DNA of 64,000 bases from Halomonas ventosae (GTDB lineage Bacteria; Pseudomonadota; Gammaproteobacteria; Pseudomonadales; Halomonadaceae). Position 1 is the stretch's first letter, and the number at the start of each line of letters is the position of its first letter. The notes under the pieces are model-generated. The model saw only the letters and a program-made list of their open reading frames with translations, did no database searches and had not been told where the DNA came from. The DNA is taken from the NCBI RefSeq assembly GCF_004363555.1, contig NZ_SNZJ01000010.1:62001-126000 (forward strand). Direction: 5' to 3'. A program made the translations under genes and the position numbers. Positions 1 through 9,146 of the stretch are shown here, in pieces.

Positions 1-804
1 GTGAGCAGCTACGAGGAGTTCAGCTACGAGCCCGAGACCCCGCTGCATGGCGACCTCATCGAGTTCGCCTACCACCAGCGCGGCTGCCTGGCCCAGGTCT
101 GCGAGCTCTGGGACCTCTTCCAGCGCCTCGGCCTGCCCCGTCCCGCGCGCTTCATCGACCACTACACCGCCTTGGACCGCGAGGCGATGGAGCGACTGGC
201 GCAATGGGACCTGGTGGGCAATGGCCGGCGGCTGTTCGGTGACTGGCGGCCGCTGACACACCCCCAACTGGGCGAGGTGGAGGTCGGCGGGCTGGACGCG
301 TGCCTCGGCATCTGGAACCCGCCGCCGGAAATCCTGCCGGCAATCTGCGACGGCCTGGCGGCCTACTGGCTGCAGGTCGCCTCGTTGATGCCGCGGCTGG
401 TGATCGAGGCGGTGCACTGCACGCCGCTGGGCGAGGGCGCCCATGCGCTAGACGTGACGATAGCCAACCACGGCTACCTGCCGAGCCATGGCGTGGAGGC
501 CGCGCGCCAGCGCCCCTGGAACAGTGGCGTGGAGGCCGAGGCCACCGCCCGGGGTTGCCGGCTGCATGAACCCGATCGGGCCCGCCGAGTGCTGGGGCAC
601 CTGGACGGCTGGGGCCGCGGCCTCGGTGACGCCGCCCACATGCCCTGGTTCCAGCGCTCCCGAGGCAACAGCCACCAGGCCCGTGTATGCTGGGTGGTCC
701 TGGGCGAGGGCGAGGTGACCGTGCGGGTCGGCAGCCCGCGGCTGGGTGAGGTGCAGCGGACGATACCGATCCCCGGGGAACCCGGTGCACCGGGTCCTGC
801 CTGA
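1..804 (+). CDS. M14-family zinc carboxypeptidase-like protein, C-terminal part (5' truncated by window)
   Basis: The reading frame is open from the first base of the window to a TGA at 802-804, so the true start and the catalytic N-terminal half lie outside. The visible 267 residues resemble the C-terminal part of large M14-like metallopeptidases. A block ending HYTALDREAMERLAQWD leads to GEVEVGGLD and GIWNPPPE, followed by a beta-rich tail containing VTIANHGYLPSHGV and GHLDGWGRGL. No zinc ligands are visible because that part is missing, so the family call rests on remembered resemblance of the tail. An acetyltransferase follows 59 bases downstream on the same strand. Confidence 0.6.
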   Translation: MSSYEEFSYEPETPLHGDLIEFAYHQRGCLAQVCELWDLFQRLGLPRPARFIDHYTALDREAMERLAQWDLVGNGRRLFGDWRPLTHPQLGEVEVGGLDACLGIWNPPPEILPAICDGLAAYWLQVASLMPRLVIEAVHCTPLGEGAHALDVTIANHGYLPSHGVEAARQRPWNSGVEAEATARGCRLHEPDRARRVLGHLDGWGRGLGDAAHMPWFQRSRGNSHQARVCWVVLGEGEVTVRVGSPRLGEVQRTIPIPGEPGAPGPA

Positions 805-863
805 GGTAGCCGCGACGCCTCACCCCAGTCGGCGAGTCATGCCCCCAACGGGAGGAGCAGGCG

Positions 864-1313
864 ATGGACATCGCACTGAGGGACGTCACCCGCGATAACT
901 TCGAGGCCGTCATTGCGCTGGAGGTCACGGCATCACAGCGTGGCTATGTCGCTGACAACCTCTATTCCATTGCCGAATCGAGCCTGCATCCTACCTACCG
1001 GCCTCGTGCCATCTATTGCGACGGGGAGGTGGTCGGCTTTCTCATGTACGAATCCTTCGATCACGACGACCGACCGCCGGCCTACAACATCTTCCGTCTC
1101 ATGGTCGACCGACACCATCAGGGAAGAGGCATCGGGTACCGGGCCATGCAGTGCGTGCTGGACGAGATCCGGGCGCTGGGCCCCTTCGAGCGCATCGCGA
1201 TCTGCTATGTGGCCACCAACCAGGTCGCCCGGGACTTCTATGCCAGCCTCGGCTTCCAGGAGACGGGGCTGAGCGAGGAGACCGGCGAGGTCATCGCCGA
1301 GATCCGGGGCTGA
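864..1313 (+). CDS. GNAT N-acetyltransferase, BltD/PaiA-like (polyamine-type)
   Basis: A 149-residue GNAT protein that would transfer acetyl from acetyl-CoA to an amine. The N-terminus (LRDVTRDNFEAVIAL, then GYVADNLYSIAES) resembles diamine/spermidine acetyltransferases of the BltD/PaiA type. The acetyl-CoA loop is visible as RHHQGRGIGYRAM, and a C-terminal NQVARDFYASLGFQETG segment is typical of the fold. The ATG has a strong Shine-Dalgarno sequence (GGAGGAG, 849-856). The substrate is an inference from similarity. The gene stands alone between the M14 tail and a permease gene. Confidence 0.85.
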   Translation: MDIALRDVTRDNFEAVIALEVTASQRGYVADNLYSIAESSLHPTYRPRAIYCDGEVVGFLMYESFDHDDRPPAYNIFRLMVDRHHQGRGIGYRAMQCVLDEIRALGPFERIAICYVATNQVARDFYASLGFQETGLSEETGEVIAEIRG

Positions 1314-1404
1314 CGAGGGGCGCATCGCGCCGCCGGCGTGCGCCACGCTTGACGGACGGGTGACTGCCGGCCCCAGAATAGAGCATTACCCCGAGGAGCG
1401 TCCC

Positions 1405-2493
1405 ATGTCCCTGCTGAACGCCATCCTGGCCGTCGCCCTCTCCGCCGCCCCCTGGCTGCTGCTGGGGCTGGTGATGGCCGGGCTGATCAAGGCGCTGGTC
1501 TCCGAGGCCCTGTTGCAGCGCTGGGTCGGCGGCCAGGGGCTTAGCAGCATCGCCCGGGCGGCGGTGATCGGCGCCCCCCTGCCGCTCTGCTCCTGCGGGG
1601 CCATTCCCACGGCACTGGCCATGTATCGCGGCGGAGCATCACGCGGCCCGGCCACCGCCTTCCTGATCGGCACCCCGGGCATCGGCGTGGACTCCATGGC
1701 CATCACCTATGCCCTGCTCGGCCCCTTCATGGCCGTGGCCCGGGCGACCAGCGCCGTGTTCACCGCCATCGTCACCGGCCTGCTGGTAGGCCGTACTGTG
1801 CCGACGGACATGTCGACGAGCGTGCCAGCCGACGTCGAGCCCGAGGCGGAGGATGGCTGCGGGAGCTGCTGCGCCAGCGGCGGCGGCGGCGGCGATGCGC
1901 GGGATACGCCTGCCGAGAGCGCCGCGCCGGGGCTCGCCAGCCGACTGGCCGATGGGCTTCGCTATGCCTTCACCGACATCCTCGACGACATCAGCCTCTG
2001 GCTGCTGGTGGGCCTGCTGGTCGCCGGGGCCCTGATCGCCCTGGTGCCACCACAGCAGCTGGCCGCCCTGGGCAGCGGCCTGGGGGCCATGCTGGTCATG
2101 GCGGTGATCGGCATCCCGCTCTACATGTGCGCCACCGCCGCCACGCCCATCGCCGCCGGGCTGCTGCTGGCCGGCGTCTCGCCCGGCACCGTGCTGGTCT
2201 TCCTGATCGCCGCGCCGGTCACCAGCCTGGCCACCCTCGGGGTCTTTCGCCGCGAGATGGGCAATCGGGCCCTGGTGGCCTATCTCGCCGGCATCCTGGC
2301 AAGCGCGGTGCTGCTGGGATTGGGCGTGGATGCGGTGGCAAGCTGGTGGCAGCTCGACATCGCCCGCCAGATCGAGGCAGTGAACGAACTGCTGCCGGCC
2401 TGGGTCGAGTGGGTAGGGCTCGTGGTGCTGGTCGGGCTGGCGGTGAAACCGCTGCGCCGCACCCTTGCCGGCCACCTGCCCCACCACGCCTGA
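1405..2493 (+). CDS. Permease of the SO_0444 / DUF318 family, putative Cu/Zn efflux
   Basis: A polytopic inner-membrane protein of 362 residues with about eight hydrophobic segments in two halves. The first half carries PLPLCSCGAIPTAL, the conserved cysteine-containing motif of this permease family, and the second carries an equivalent IPLYMCATAATPIAAG. Between them lies a soluble linker with a cysteine-rich stretch (GCGSCCASGGGG, near 1855-1890) that could bind metal. Members are annotated as Cu/Zn efflux transporters; transport direction is inference here. The chosen ATG is preceded by GAGGAG; an in-frame GTG at 1360 lacks a ribosome site. An FMN reductase gene follows 75 bases later. Confidence 0.85.
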   Translation: MSLLNAILAVALSAAPWLLLGLVMAGLIKALVSEALLQRWVGGQGLSSIARAAVIGAPLPLCSCGAIPTALAMYRGGASRGPATAFLIGTPGIGVDSMAITYALLGPFMAVARATSAVFTAIVTGLLVGRTVPTDMSTSVPADVEPEAEDGCGSCCASGGGGGDARDTPAESAAPGLASRLADGLRYAFTDILDDISLWLLVGLLVAGALIALVPPQQLAALGSGLGAMLVMAVIGIPLYMCATAATPIAAGLLLAGVSPGTVLVFLIAAPVTSLATLGVFRREMGNRALVAYLAGILASAVLLGLGVDAVASWWQLDIARQIEAVNELLPAWVEWVGLVVLVGLAVKPLRRTLAGHLPHHA

Positions 2494-2568
2494 TCCCGGC
2501 GACCCGGCGGGCCCCGCCCAACCCGACAAGTCCCCGCCGGGAGAACGATCGACCCCGAAGGAGCCTAC

Positions 2569-3159
2569 ATGACGGATCGCCAGCCTCACCCCCGCATCCT
2601 GGTCTTTGCCGGCAGCAGCCGCGCCGGATCCTACAACAAGGCACTGGCGCGCCTGGCCGCCGAGCGCATCGAGCAGCTGGGCGGACGCCCCACCTTCATC
2701 GACCTGCGCGACCACCCCATGCCGCTCTATGATGGCGACCTGGAGGCCGAACAGGGCCTGCCCGAGAACGCCCTGGTGCTGCGTCGCGGTCTGGCCGACC
2801 ACGAGGGGCTGCTGATCGCGTCGCCGGAGTACAATGGCTTCATCACTCCGCTGCTCAAGAACACCCTGGATTGGCTGACCCGCCCCCATGAGGGCGAAAG
2901 CGGCCTCGCGCTCTTCGAGGGCAAGCTGGCCGCCCTGGTCTCCGCCTCGCCCGGCGGTCTGGGTGGCATCCGCAGCCTGGGGCTGGCCCGCCAGCTGCTG
3001 GCCAACATCGGGGTGACGGTGCTGCCGGACCAGCTCGCCGTGGCGAAGGCCGCGGAGGCCTTCGACGACACCGGCCGACTGCGCGACGAGAAGCAGCGGG
3101 AGAAACTGGACGCCATCTGCGGCCGACTGGTCGACAGCCTGCACCGGCTGCACGGCTGA
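2569..3159 (+). CDS. NADPH-dependent FMN reductase (chromate/quinone reductase type)
   Basis: A flavodoxin-fold protein of 196 residues expected to bind FMN and reduce quinones, azo compounds or chromate with NAD(P)H in the cytoplasm. The FMN phosphate loop GSSRAGSYNKAL lies at about residues 15-26, and the second conserved motif SPEYNGFITPLLKN in the middle is diagnostic of the family. ASPGGLGG follows, as in ArsH/ChrR-like relatives. The start is supported by AAGGAG seven bases upstream. It is followed after 18 bases by the M48 peptidase gene, so the two are probably co-transcribed. Confidence 0.93.
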   Translation: MTDRQPHPRILVFAGSSRAGSYNKALARLAAERIEQLGGRPTFIDLRDHPMPLYDGDLEAEQGLPENALVLRRGLADHEGLLIASPEYNGFITPLLKNTLDWLTRPHEGESGLALFEGKLAALVSASPGGLGGIRSLGLARQLLANIGVTVLPDQLAVAKAAEAFDDTGRLRDEKQREKLDAICGRLVDSLHRLHG

Positions 3160-3177
3160 CCCTCGCCAAGGAACGCG

Positions 3178-4140
3178 ATGCCGATCGGGACACAACGCCT
3201 CTGGCGCAGCCGGGTGAAGAACGGCCTGCAGACCCTGCTGATCATGGCCGCCCTGGCCCTGGTGCTGGCGGTGCCCGGCTACCTCCTGGCCGGCGGCCTC
3301 GGCATCGTCGTGAGCCTGGGGGTGGTGGTGGCCGGGGCCTTAGCCGGCAGCTGGGTGCCGGCGCGGGTCATCCTCGCCGATGCCGGGGCCGGCCTGCTCC
3401 ATCGCCACCAGGCGCCCTCGCTCTACCGCCTGCTCGATACGCTCTATCGGCGCGCCGGCCTCACCCGGCCTCCGCAGCTCTTCTACGCGCCCTCGCCCGA
3501 GCTCAACGCCTTCGCAGTGGGCACCCGCCACGACGGCGGCATCGCCGTCACCGAGGGCCTGCTGCGCACCCTGACGCTGCGTGAGCTGGCCGGCGTGCTG
3601 GCACACGAGGTGAGCCACCTGCGCCATGGCGATACCCGGGTGATGTCCATGGCCGCGGCCATGACCCGGCTCACCCTCTGGCTGACCACGGTGCTTCAGC
3701 TCAGCCTGCTGCTGCTGGTGCCGCTGATCCTGGCCGGCGAGCTACGCCTGCCCTGGAGCCTGCTGCTGGTGGTGGCCTTCGCCCCCAGCCTGAGCACCCT
3801 GCTCCAGCTGGCCCTCTCCCGCAACCGCGAGTACACCGCCGACCTGGACGCCGTGGCCCTGACAGGCGACCCTGAGGGGCTGGCCTCGGCGCTGGCCGTG
3901 CTGGAGCGCCACCACGGCCGCTGGCTGGCCGCGCTGTTCGGCCGCCATCCGCCCGCGGGGCTCGACTGGCTGCGCACCCACCCGCCGACGGAGGAGCGCA
4001 TCCGCCGGCTGATGGGCGTCGAGGCGACCAGGGACGCCTCCCTGCATGACCATCACGACGACAATCACCACGCGCCACCGGAGATCCTCGAGCGCCCGGG
4101 GGCCATGGGCCGGCGCTACTGGATACGCCGCCGGCGCTGA
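3178..4140 (+). CDS. M48-family membrane metalloprotease (HtpX-like)
   Basis: A 320-residue membrane zinc protease. Two N-terminal transmembrane segments (about residues 17-65) are followed by the catalytic helix AHEVSHLRHGD, with the HExxH at residues 143-147, and a later NREYTADLDAVAL segment that supplies the third zinc ligand. Two further hydrophobic segments lie between (about 160-220), as in HtpX. HtpX-type enzymes cleave damaged or misfolded membrane proteins. The extreme C-terminus is histidine-rich (DHHDDNHHAPP), unusual for the family and possibly metal-binding. Start supported by AAGGA upstream. Confidence 0.9.
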   Translation: MPIGTQRLWRSRVKNGLQTLLIMAALALVLAVPGYLLAGGLGIVVSLGVVVAGALAGSWVPARVILADAGAGLLHRHQAPSLYRLLDTLYRRAGLTRPPQLFYAPSPELNAFAVGTRHDGGIAVTEGLLRTLTLRELAGVLAHEVSHLRHGDTRVMSMAAAMTRLTLWLTTVLQLSLLLLVPLILAGELRLPWSLLLVVAFAPSLSTLLQLALSRNREYTADLDAVALTGDPEGLASALAVLERHHGRWLAALFGRHPPAGLDWLRTHPPTEERIRRLMGVEATRDASLHDHHDDNHHAPPEILERPGAMGRRYWIRRRR

Positions 4141-4188
4141 GGCGCTCGCCCCCTCCCCCACTTTCCTGAACGAGCAAGAGAGACCGCC

Positions 4189-5439
4189 ATGAGCGATACG
4201 CAAAAGCCCTGGAACAGCCCCATGCCCGAGCCGCAGTTCGACCTGATGCGGCGCATCCTCGCCGCCCCCAGCCCGGTGGGGCTCGAGGCCGCCATGACCT
4301 ACGGCGTGCTCAAGCCCCACTTCGAGGGCTTCGCCCCGGATAGCTGGCAGCTGCACCAGTTCAAGGGCCACGCCGGCGTGGTGCTGGACACCCATCCGGG
4401 CCGCGACGACCTCTTCAAGGTGATGATCATCGGCCATGCCGACAAGATCCGCATGCAGGTGCGCTCCATCGGCGAGGACGGCAAGATCTGGATCAACAGC
4501 GACTCCTTCCTGCCCAACGTGGTGATCGGCCACGAGGTCACGCTGTTCAGCGAGGACCCCGAGGCGCCCGGCCGCTACCGGCGCATCGAGGGCGGCACCG
4601 TAGAGGCGCTGGGTGCCATCCACTTCTCCGACCCGGCCCAGCGCAACGGCGATAAGGGCATCAAGAAGGAGCAGCTCTACCTCGAGTTGCAGATCCACGG
4701 CGAGAACAAGAAACAGCAGGTGGAGAACCTGGGCGTGCGGCCCGGGGATTCGATCCTCCTCGACCGGCCCATCCGCCACGGCTTCAGCCCGGACACCTTC
4801 TACGGCGCCTACCTGGACAACGGCCTGGGCTGCTTCGTCACCGCCGAGGTGGCGAGGCTGATCGCCGAGGCGGGCGGCACCGATCAGGTGCGGGTGATGT
4901 TCGCCATCGCCAGCTACGAGGAGATCGGCCGCTTCGGCAGCCGGGTGCTGGCCGGAGAGCTCGAGCCCGACGCCATCATCGCCGTGGACGTCAACCACGA
5001 CTACGTGGCCGCCCCCGGCATCGGCGACCGGCGCATGCAGCCGCTGGAGATGGGCAAGGGCTTCACCATGTCGGTGGGCGCCATCGCCAGCGAGCAGCTC
5101 AACCGGATCATCGAGACCACCGCCCGGGAACAGGGCATTCCCATGCAGCGTGACATCGTCGGCGTGGATACCGGCACCGACGGCATGGCCGGGGTGCTCG
5201 CCGCCGTGGATTGCGTGGCAACCTCCATCGGCTTCCCGATCCGCAACATGCACACCATCTCGGAGACCGGCTACACCCGGGACGTGCTGGCGGCGATCCA
5301 TGCCATCACCCATACCGTGCAGGCGCTGGACGCCCTGCCGGACCCGCATCGCGAGTTCCTCGACCACCACCCGCGCCTGGACGAGGCCGGTCTCCTGGCT
5401 CACCAGGGTTCCGACAAGCCCGAGAAAACCGACAAGTAA
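4189..5439 (+). CDS. M42-family metallopeptidase-like hydrolase
   Basis: A cytoplasmic 416-residue dinuclear metal hydrolase of the M42/M20 superfamily. Likely metal ligands are the His-Asp of MIIGHADKIRMQV (near residue 84), the Asp of YLDNGLGC, the Glu pair of ASYEEIGRFGS, the Asp of AVDVNHDY and a late His in RNMHTISETGYT. Length and motif order fit M42 aminopeptidases. The substrate cannot be told from the sequence. The gene ends just before a strong hairpin that separates it from the convergent PRPP-synthetase gene. Confidence 0.85.
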   Translation: MSDTQKPWNSPMPEPQFDLMRRILAAPSPVGLEAAMTYGVLKPHFEGFAPDSWQLHQFKGHAGVVLDTHPGRDDLFKVMIIGHADKIRMQVRSIGEDGKIWINSDSFLPNVVIGHEVTLFSEDPEAPGRYRRIEGGTVEALGAIHFSDPAQRNGDKGIKKEQLYLELQIHGENKKQQVENLGVRPGDSILLDRPIRHGFSPDTFYGAYLDNGLGCFVTAEVARLIAEAGGTDQVRVMFAIASYEEIGRFGSRVLAGELEPDAIIAVDVNHDYVAAPGIGDRRMQPLEMGKGFTMSVGAIASEQLNRIIETTAREQGIPMQRDIVGVDTGTDGMAGVLAAVDCVATSIGFPIRNMHTISETGYTRDVLAAIHAITHTVQALDALPDPHREFLDHHPRLDEAGLLAHQGSDKPEKTDK

Positions 5440-5462
5440 CGCACCCAGCGGGTGAGACGCAT

Positions 5463-5495
5463 GCCGCAGGGCGGGCCCAGGGCCCGCCCTGCGGC
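5463..5495. terminator. Bidirectional hairpin terminator between convergent genes
   Basis: A perfect 14-bp stem (GCCGCAGGGCGGGC at 5463-5476 pairing with 5482-5495) with a 5-nt loop lies between the M42 gene stop (5439) and the stop of the convergent PRPP-synthetase gene (5509). There is no clear U-tract on either side, so termination efficiency is inferred from position and stem strength. Confidence 0.65.
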
Positions 5496-5508
5496 CTTCT
5501 GGACAGCG

Positions 5509-6402
5509 CTAGCCCAGCGCGGCGAGCGCTTCGGCCAGCACCGGCGCCATGGCGATGGCGTTGCTGTCGTGGGCGATGCAGTCGGTGCTCCACACCTCGC
5601 CGACCCCGGCGGCCTCGATCACCGCCAGCGCATCGCCGGCGAACAGCGCGTGGGTGATCGCCACGTCCACCGAGGCGGCCCCGGCGTCGAGCAGCGCCTC
5701 GGCGGCGCGGGCGACGGTGTGGCCGGAACTCGCCACGTCGTCCATCAGCACCACCTGGCGGCCGGCGACTTCGATATTCGGCAGCTCGATCTGCACGTTG
5801 CGGTCGCCGTTGCGGGTCTTGCGGCAGGTGCCGACCTCGAAGCCGGTGGCCTCGCCGGCCTGACGCACCCACTGCAGGGCCTCCTCGTCCGGCCCCAGCA
5901 GCAGGGGGGCGTGGCGCTTCTCGGCGATCAGCGCGGCCAGCCGCGGGGCACCGGAGAGCGCGATGGCGTACTCGAGGGGAATCGCCTGGTCGAGACGCTC
6001 GATGCGGTGCAGGTGCGGGTCCACGGTGATCACGGCATCGAACAGCTCGGCGAGGAAGCCGCCGACGATGGTCTGGCTGACGATCTCGCCGGGGTGGAAG
6101 GCGATGTCCTGGCGCATGTAGGCGAGATAGGGCGCCACCAGCACCAGGCGGGTCACGCCCTGCTGGCGGGCGTGGCGTGCCAGCAGCAGCAGCTCGACGA
6201 GCTTGTCGTTGGGCCGGTCGAGGCTGCGATAGAGCACCAGGGTCTCGGGAAAGGCGCCCGTCTCGGCGAAGGGCAGCCGGAGCTTGAGCTCCTCGTCGGG
6301 GAAGCGGTGGCGCTCGACGGCGTGGGCGGGCAGGCCCGCCGCCTCGGCGACGCGCCGCGCGGGGGCCGCCTCGTCCTGGAAATGCAGCAGTGCGCGGGTC
6401 AT
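5509..6402 (-). CDS. Ribose-phosphate diphosphokinase family protein (PRPP synthetase)
   Basis: A 297-residue phosphoribosyltransferase-fold protein. It contains ITVDPHLHRI, matching the metal/ATP-binding loop of PRPP synthetases, and VVLMDDVASSGHTVARAA, the ribose-5-phosphate/PRPP loop (DDxxxxGxT). It is shorter than the housekeeping Prs (about 315 residues) and looks like the divergent class found next to archaeal-type phosphorylases. The start is supported by GGGAGG. It begins 13 bases downstream of the phosphorylase gene on the same strand, so the two probably form an operon linking nucleotide phosphorolysis to PRPP metabolism. Confidence 0.87.
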   Translation of the reverse strand: MTRALLHFQDEAAPARRVAEAAGLPAHAVERHRFPDEELKLRLPFAETGAFPETLVLYRSLDRPNDKLVELLLLARHARQQGVTRLVLVAPYLAYMRQDIAFHPGEIVSQTIVGGFLAELFDAVITVDPHLHRIERLDQAIPLEYAIALSGAPRLAALIAEKRHAPLLLGPDEEALQWVRQAGEATGFEVGTCRKTRNGDRNVQIELPNIEVAGRQVVLMDDVASSGHTVARAAEALLDAGAASVDVAITHALFAGDALAVIEAAGVGEVWSTDCIAHDSNAIAMAPVLAEALAALG

Positions 6403-6415
6403 CGAACCTCCCTGT

Positions 6416-7999
6416 TCAGAACTCGACGTTGAGCCGGATGATCTCCTCGGCGCGGCCGATGGCGATGCCGGTGTCCCGCTCGGTGGACTGGTGGGCGAAG
6501 GTCAGCTCGTTGCGGTAGGCGGCATGGACGCGATAGAGCGGCTGGCCCCGGGTCACCGGGTCGCCGATGCGCCGGAGCAGGTCGACCCCGGCTCCCGCCG
6601 CCTTGGGGGCACCGGCCAGGCGGGCGATGCGCGCCAGCTTGAGGTTGTCGATGCCGGTGACCACGCCGTCCGCCGCGGCCAGCACTTCGAAGCTGTGGGG
6701 GGCCAGCGGCGGGTTTTCCGGGTCGAAGGGCCTGCGGCCCTGGGCCTCGATGATCGCCTGCATCTTCTCGGCGGCCCGGCCGTCATCGAGGATGTCACGG
6801 GCGATGCCGAAGCCTGCACCGCCGCGCACGTCCGGGTCGAACTCCAGCATCCGTCCGGCCAGGCGCAGCGCCTTCTGGCGCAGGTCCATGGGCGCCTCGG
6901 GGTGGTGGGTGAGCACACGCATAACGTCGCGGGCCTCCAGCACCGGGCCGATGCCGCGCCCCACGGGCTGGCTGCCGTCGGTGATCACCACGTCCAGAGT
7001 CAGGCCCATGCGGCCGGCCACGAACTCGAAGAGCCGGCGCAGCTGCCGCGCCTCGGGCATGGAGCGCACCTTGGCATGGGGGCCCACGGGGAGGTCGAGC
7101 AGCAGGTGGCTGGAGCCGGCGGCCACCTTCTTGGAGAGGATGGAAGCGACCATCTGGCCCGGGGAGTCGATGGAGAGCGGGCGCTCCACCGAGATCAGCA
7201 CGTCGTCTGCGGGCGAGAGCTCGCTGGTGCCGCCCCAGGCCAGGCAGCCGCGATGGGTGCGCACGATCTCGCCCAGCACGTCGAAGGGCAGGTCGACGTT
7301 GGCCAGCACCTCCATGGTGTCGGCGGTGCCCGAGGGCGAGGTGATGGCCCGCGAGGAGGTCTTGGGACACAGCAGGCCGTGGGCGGCGACGATGGGCACT
7401 ACCAGCATGGAAGTGCGGTTGCCCGGGATGCCGCCGATGCAGTGCTTGTCGACCACCGGATGCTCGTGCCAGTCGAGGCGGCGCCCCACCCGACTCATGG
7501 CATCACTCAGGTAGAAGACCTCCTCGCGGTCGAGCTCGCCGCGGTCGCAGCCCACCACGAAGGCGGTCAGCTCGATCTTGGAGTAGCGAAGCTCGGCGAT
7601 GTCGCGGATGATGTGCCGGAAGTCGTCCCGGGAGAGCCGCTCGCCGGCAAGCTTGCGGTGCAGGGCGGGTATCGAGGCCGGAGGCTCCGCCTGGGAGACG
7701 CTCACCGGATGGCCCGCCTCCACGCCCAGGGCCTCGAAGGCGTCCTCGGAGAGGCCGAGCTGCTGGCAGTCGACGATGGCGGCATCGTCCACCACGTTGA
7801 GACTCGCCAGGATACGCTGGCCGTTGGCGCGGATCTCCACCTTGGAGAGCGCCTGGAAGCCCTCGGCGCGATAGAGGCCGCACTCGCGGTGCAGGTAGGC
7901 CACGTTCTCGCGGTACGTGTCGATGCCGACCCGCTTGAGCGAGAGCGGCGAGAGGATATCGTCCAGGGCTTCCGCCCGGGTGGCATGGGTCGTCTTCAT
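6416..7999 (-). CDS. Archaeal-type AMP phosphorylase / putative thymidine phosphorylase
   Basis: A 527-residue nucleoside phosphorylase-family protein. DeoA-type thymidine phosphorylases are about 440 residues; this one has an extra N-terminal domain of about 85 residues, as in archaeal AMP phosphorylases. The core motif [20 protein letters not shown] and a following [18 protein letters not shown] are the substrate and phosphate-binding segments. AMP phosphorylase releases the base and forms ribose 1,5-bisphosphate; whether this bacterial copy prefers AMP or thymidine is not decided by sequence. Start supported by AAGGAAGG. The PRPP-synthetase gene is immediately downstream. Confidence 0.88.
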   Translation of the reverse strand: MKTTHATRAEALDDILSPLSLKRVGIDTYRENVAYLHRECGLYRAEGFQALSKVEIRANGQRILASLNVVDDAAIVDCQQLGLSEDAFEALGVEAGHPVSVSQAEPPASIPALHRKLAGERLSRDDFRHIIRDIAELRYSKIELTAFVVGCDRGELDREEVFYLSDAMSRVGRRLDWHEHPVVDKHCIGGIPGNRTSMLVVPIVAAHGLLCPKTSSRAITSPSGTADTMEVLANVDLPFDVLGEIVRTHRGCLAWGGTSELSPADDVLISVERPLSIDSPGQMVASILSKKVAAGSSHLLLDLPVGPHAKVRSMPEARQLRRLFEFVAGRMGLTLDVVITDGSQPVGRGIGPVLEARDVMRVLTHHPEAPMDLRQKALRLAGRMLEFDPDVRGGAGFGIARDILDDGRAAEKMQAIIEAQGRRPFDPENPPLAPHSFEVLAAADGVVTGIDNLKLARIARLAGAPKAAGAGVDLLRRIGDPVTRGQPLYRVHAAYRNELTFAHQSTERDTGIAIGRAEEIIRLNVEF

Positions 8000-8172
8000 G
8001 ACAGCCTTCCTTGCGGCAGGTGCCGGCCTGCCGGCCGCGCGTCACGCGGGTGACGAATGGGCCCATCCTAGCAGCGCCTCAGCGGGGCGTCATTCGGGCG
8101 CGGCCAAGGGCCGTGACGGCGTCCCCGTGATCGCGCTAGGCTGGCCGCATCCCGACAGGAGGACCACCGCCC

Positions 8173-8634
8173 GTGCTCGATGCTGCCCTGGATGCCGGCC
8201 ACCTCTGGGCCGTGGCCATCACCCTGATCGCCGTCGTGGCCTGCATCCTGCTGCACTACGAGGTGTCGCTGAGGCTTTGGCAACGCCTGGAACAGTCGCG
8301 CAGCACCCTGCGCCGGCGCTTCCTCAAGCTGGCCTTCGGCCTTTTCGGGGCGCACATTGCCGAGATATGGCTGTTCGCCGTGGCCATGGCCCTGCTCGGA
8401 GAGCACCCACAGGCCGGCGAGCTCGCGGGCATCGCCGCCGTCAACTTTCTCGACTACGTCTACTTCTCGGCGATCACCTACACCACCCTGGGCTATGGCG
8501 ACCTCTTCCCCACCGGCCCGATCCGCTTCCTGACGGGCACCGAGGCGCTGATCGGCTTCATGCTGATCACCTGGTCGGCCTCTCTCACCTTCCTCGAGAT
8601 GCAGCGTCACTGGTCGGCCCGGCAGGAGCGCTGA
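8173..8634 (+). CDS. Two-TM potassium channel family protein
   Basis: A 153-residue membrane protein with a canonical K+ selectivity filter TTLGYGD inside the pore loop YFSAITYTTLGYGDLFPTG. Hydrophobic segments lie at about residues 8-28, 54-80 and 115-140, so there is one more segment than in the minimal KcsA fold. It would form a tetrameric pore in the inner membrane. The start is GTG with AGGAGG upstream (8158-8163). It is not linked to the Trk genes 1.4 kb away. Confidence 0.85.
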   Translation: MLDAALDAGHLWAVAITLIAVVACILLHYEVSLRLWQRLEQSRSTLRRRFLKLAFGLFGAHIAEIWLFAVAMALLGEHPQAGELAGIAAVNFLDYVYFSAITYTTLGYGDLFPTGPIRFLTGTEALIGFMLITWSASLTFLEMQRHWSARQER

Positions 8635-8681
8635 GCCATCCGCGGCGAGGAGGATGCTACCGCGTGCGGCCAAGCGCAGGC

Positions 8682-9053
8682 TCAGGGCAGGCGACCCTCT
8701 CGCGCCAGGCGCTTCCTTACCCAGCGGTCATAGCACCAGCGCAGCGCCGGCTTGAGCCCCGGCAGGCCGATCAGCCAGGCCAGGGGCCTGAGGCGTGGCA
8801 CCCGGCGCATCAGCAGGATATAGGCGTCGATTCCATCCATGATGCGCCCGCCCTCCTCCTCTACATGCAGGGAGAGCAGCGCTGCCTGGGGGTCGACGCC
8901 CTTCTCGCGCAGCGTCGCCTGGTGCTCGGTCACGTCCCGCCACGCCACCTGGTCGCCGGCTCCCCCCGCCCAGCGCTCGTAGCGGGCACGATCCCGCCGG
9001 CAGACGGGGCAGGCACCGTCGTAGTAGACCTTGAGCGGTGGCAGTACGGTCAT
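8682..9053 (-). CDS. DCC-family thiol-disulfide oxidoreductase (DUF393)
   Basis: A 123-residue protein of the DCC family, named for its N-terminal motif; here VYYDGACPVCRRDRARYERW with a CxxC pair. Distribution in this family suggests a redox role, but no reaction is proven. The start is placed at the ATG at 9053 because AAGGAGAG lies 7 bases upstream; an earlier in-frame ATG at 9071 overlaps that ribosome site. It is a single-gene unit reading away from the GNAT gene upstream. Confidence 0.88.
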   Translation of the reverse strand: MTVLPPLKVYYDGACPVCRRDRARYERWAGGAGDQVAWRDVTEHQATLREKGVDPQAALLSLHVEEEGGRIMDGIDAYILLMRRVPRLRPLAWLIGLPGLKPALRWCYDRWVRKRLAREGRLP

Positions 9054-9146
9054 CGAATCACTCTCCTTCATTTGAGGCCTACCGCGGCAGACTCTACTCG
9101 GCCGTGGGGGTTCACCAAACGGCGGCACGCCTCGGCACGATGTGCC

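Noticed and set aside
1639-3195. Long minus-strand open frame (about 518 codons) opposite the permease and FMN-reductase genes
   Set aside because: It spans two recognisable plus-strand genes, is rich in Gln/Gly/Arg with no domain, and has no ribosome site. High GC makes such antisense frames common.
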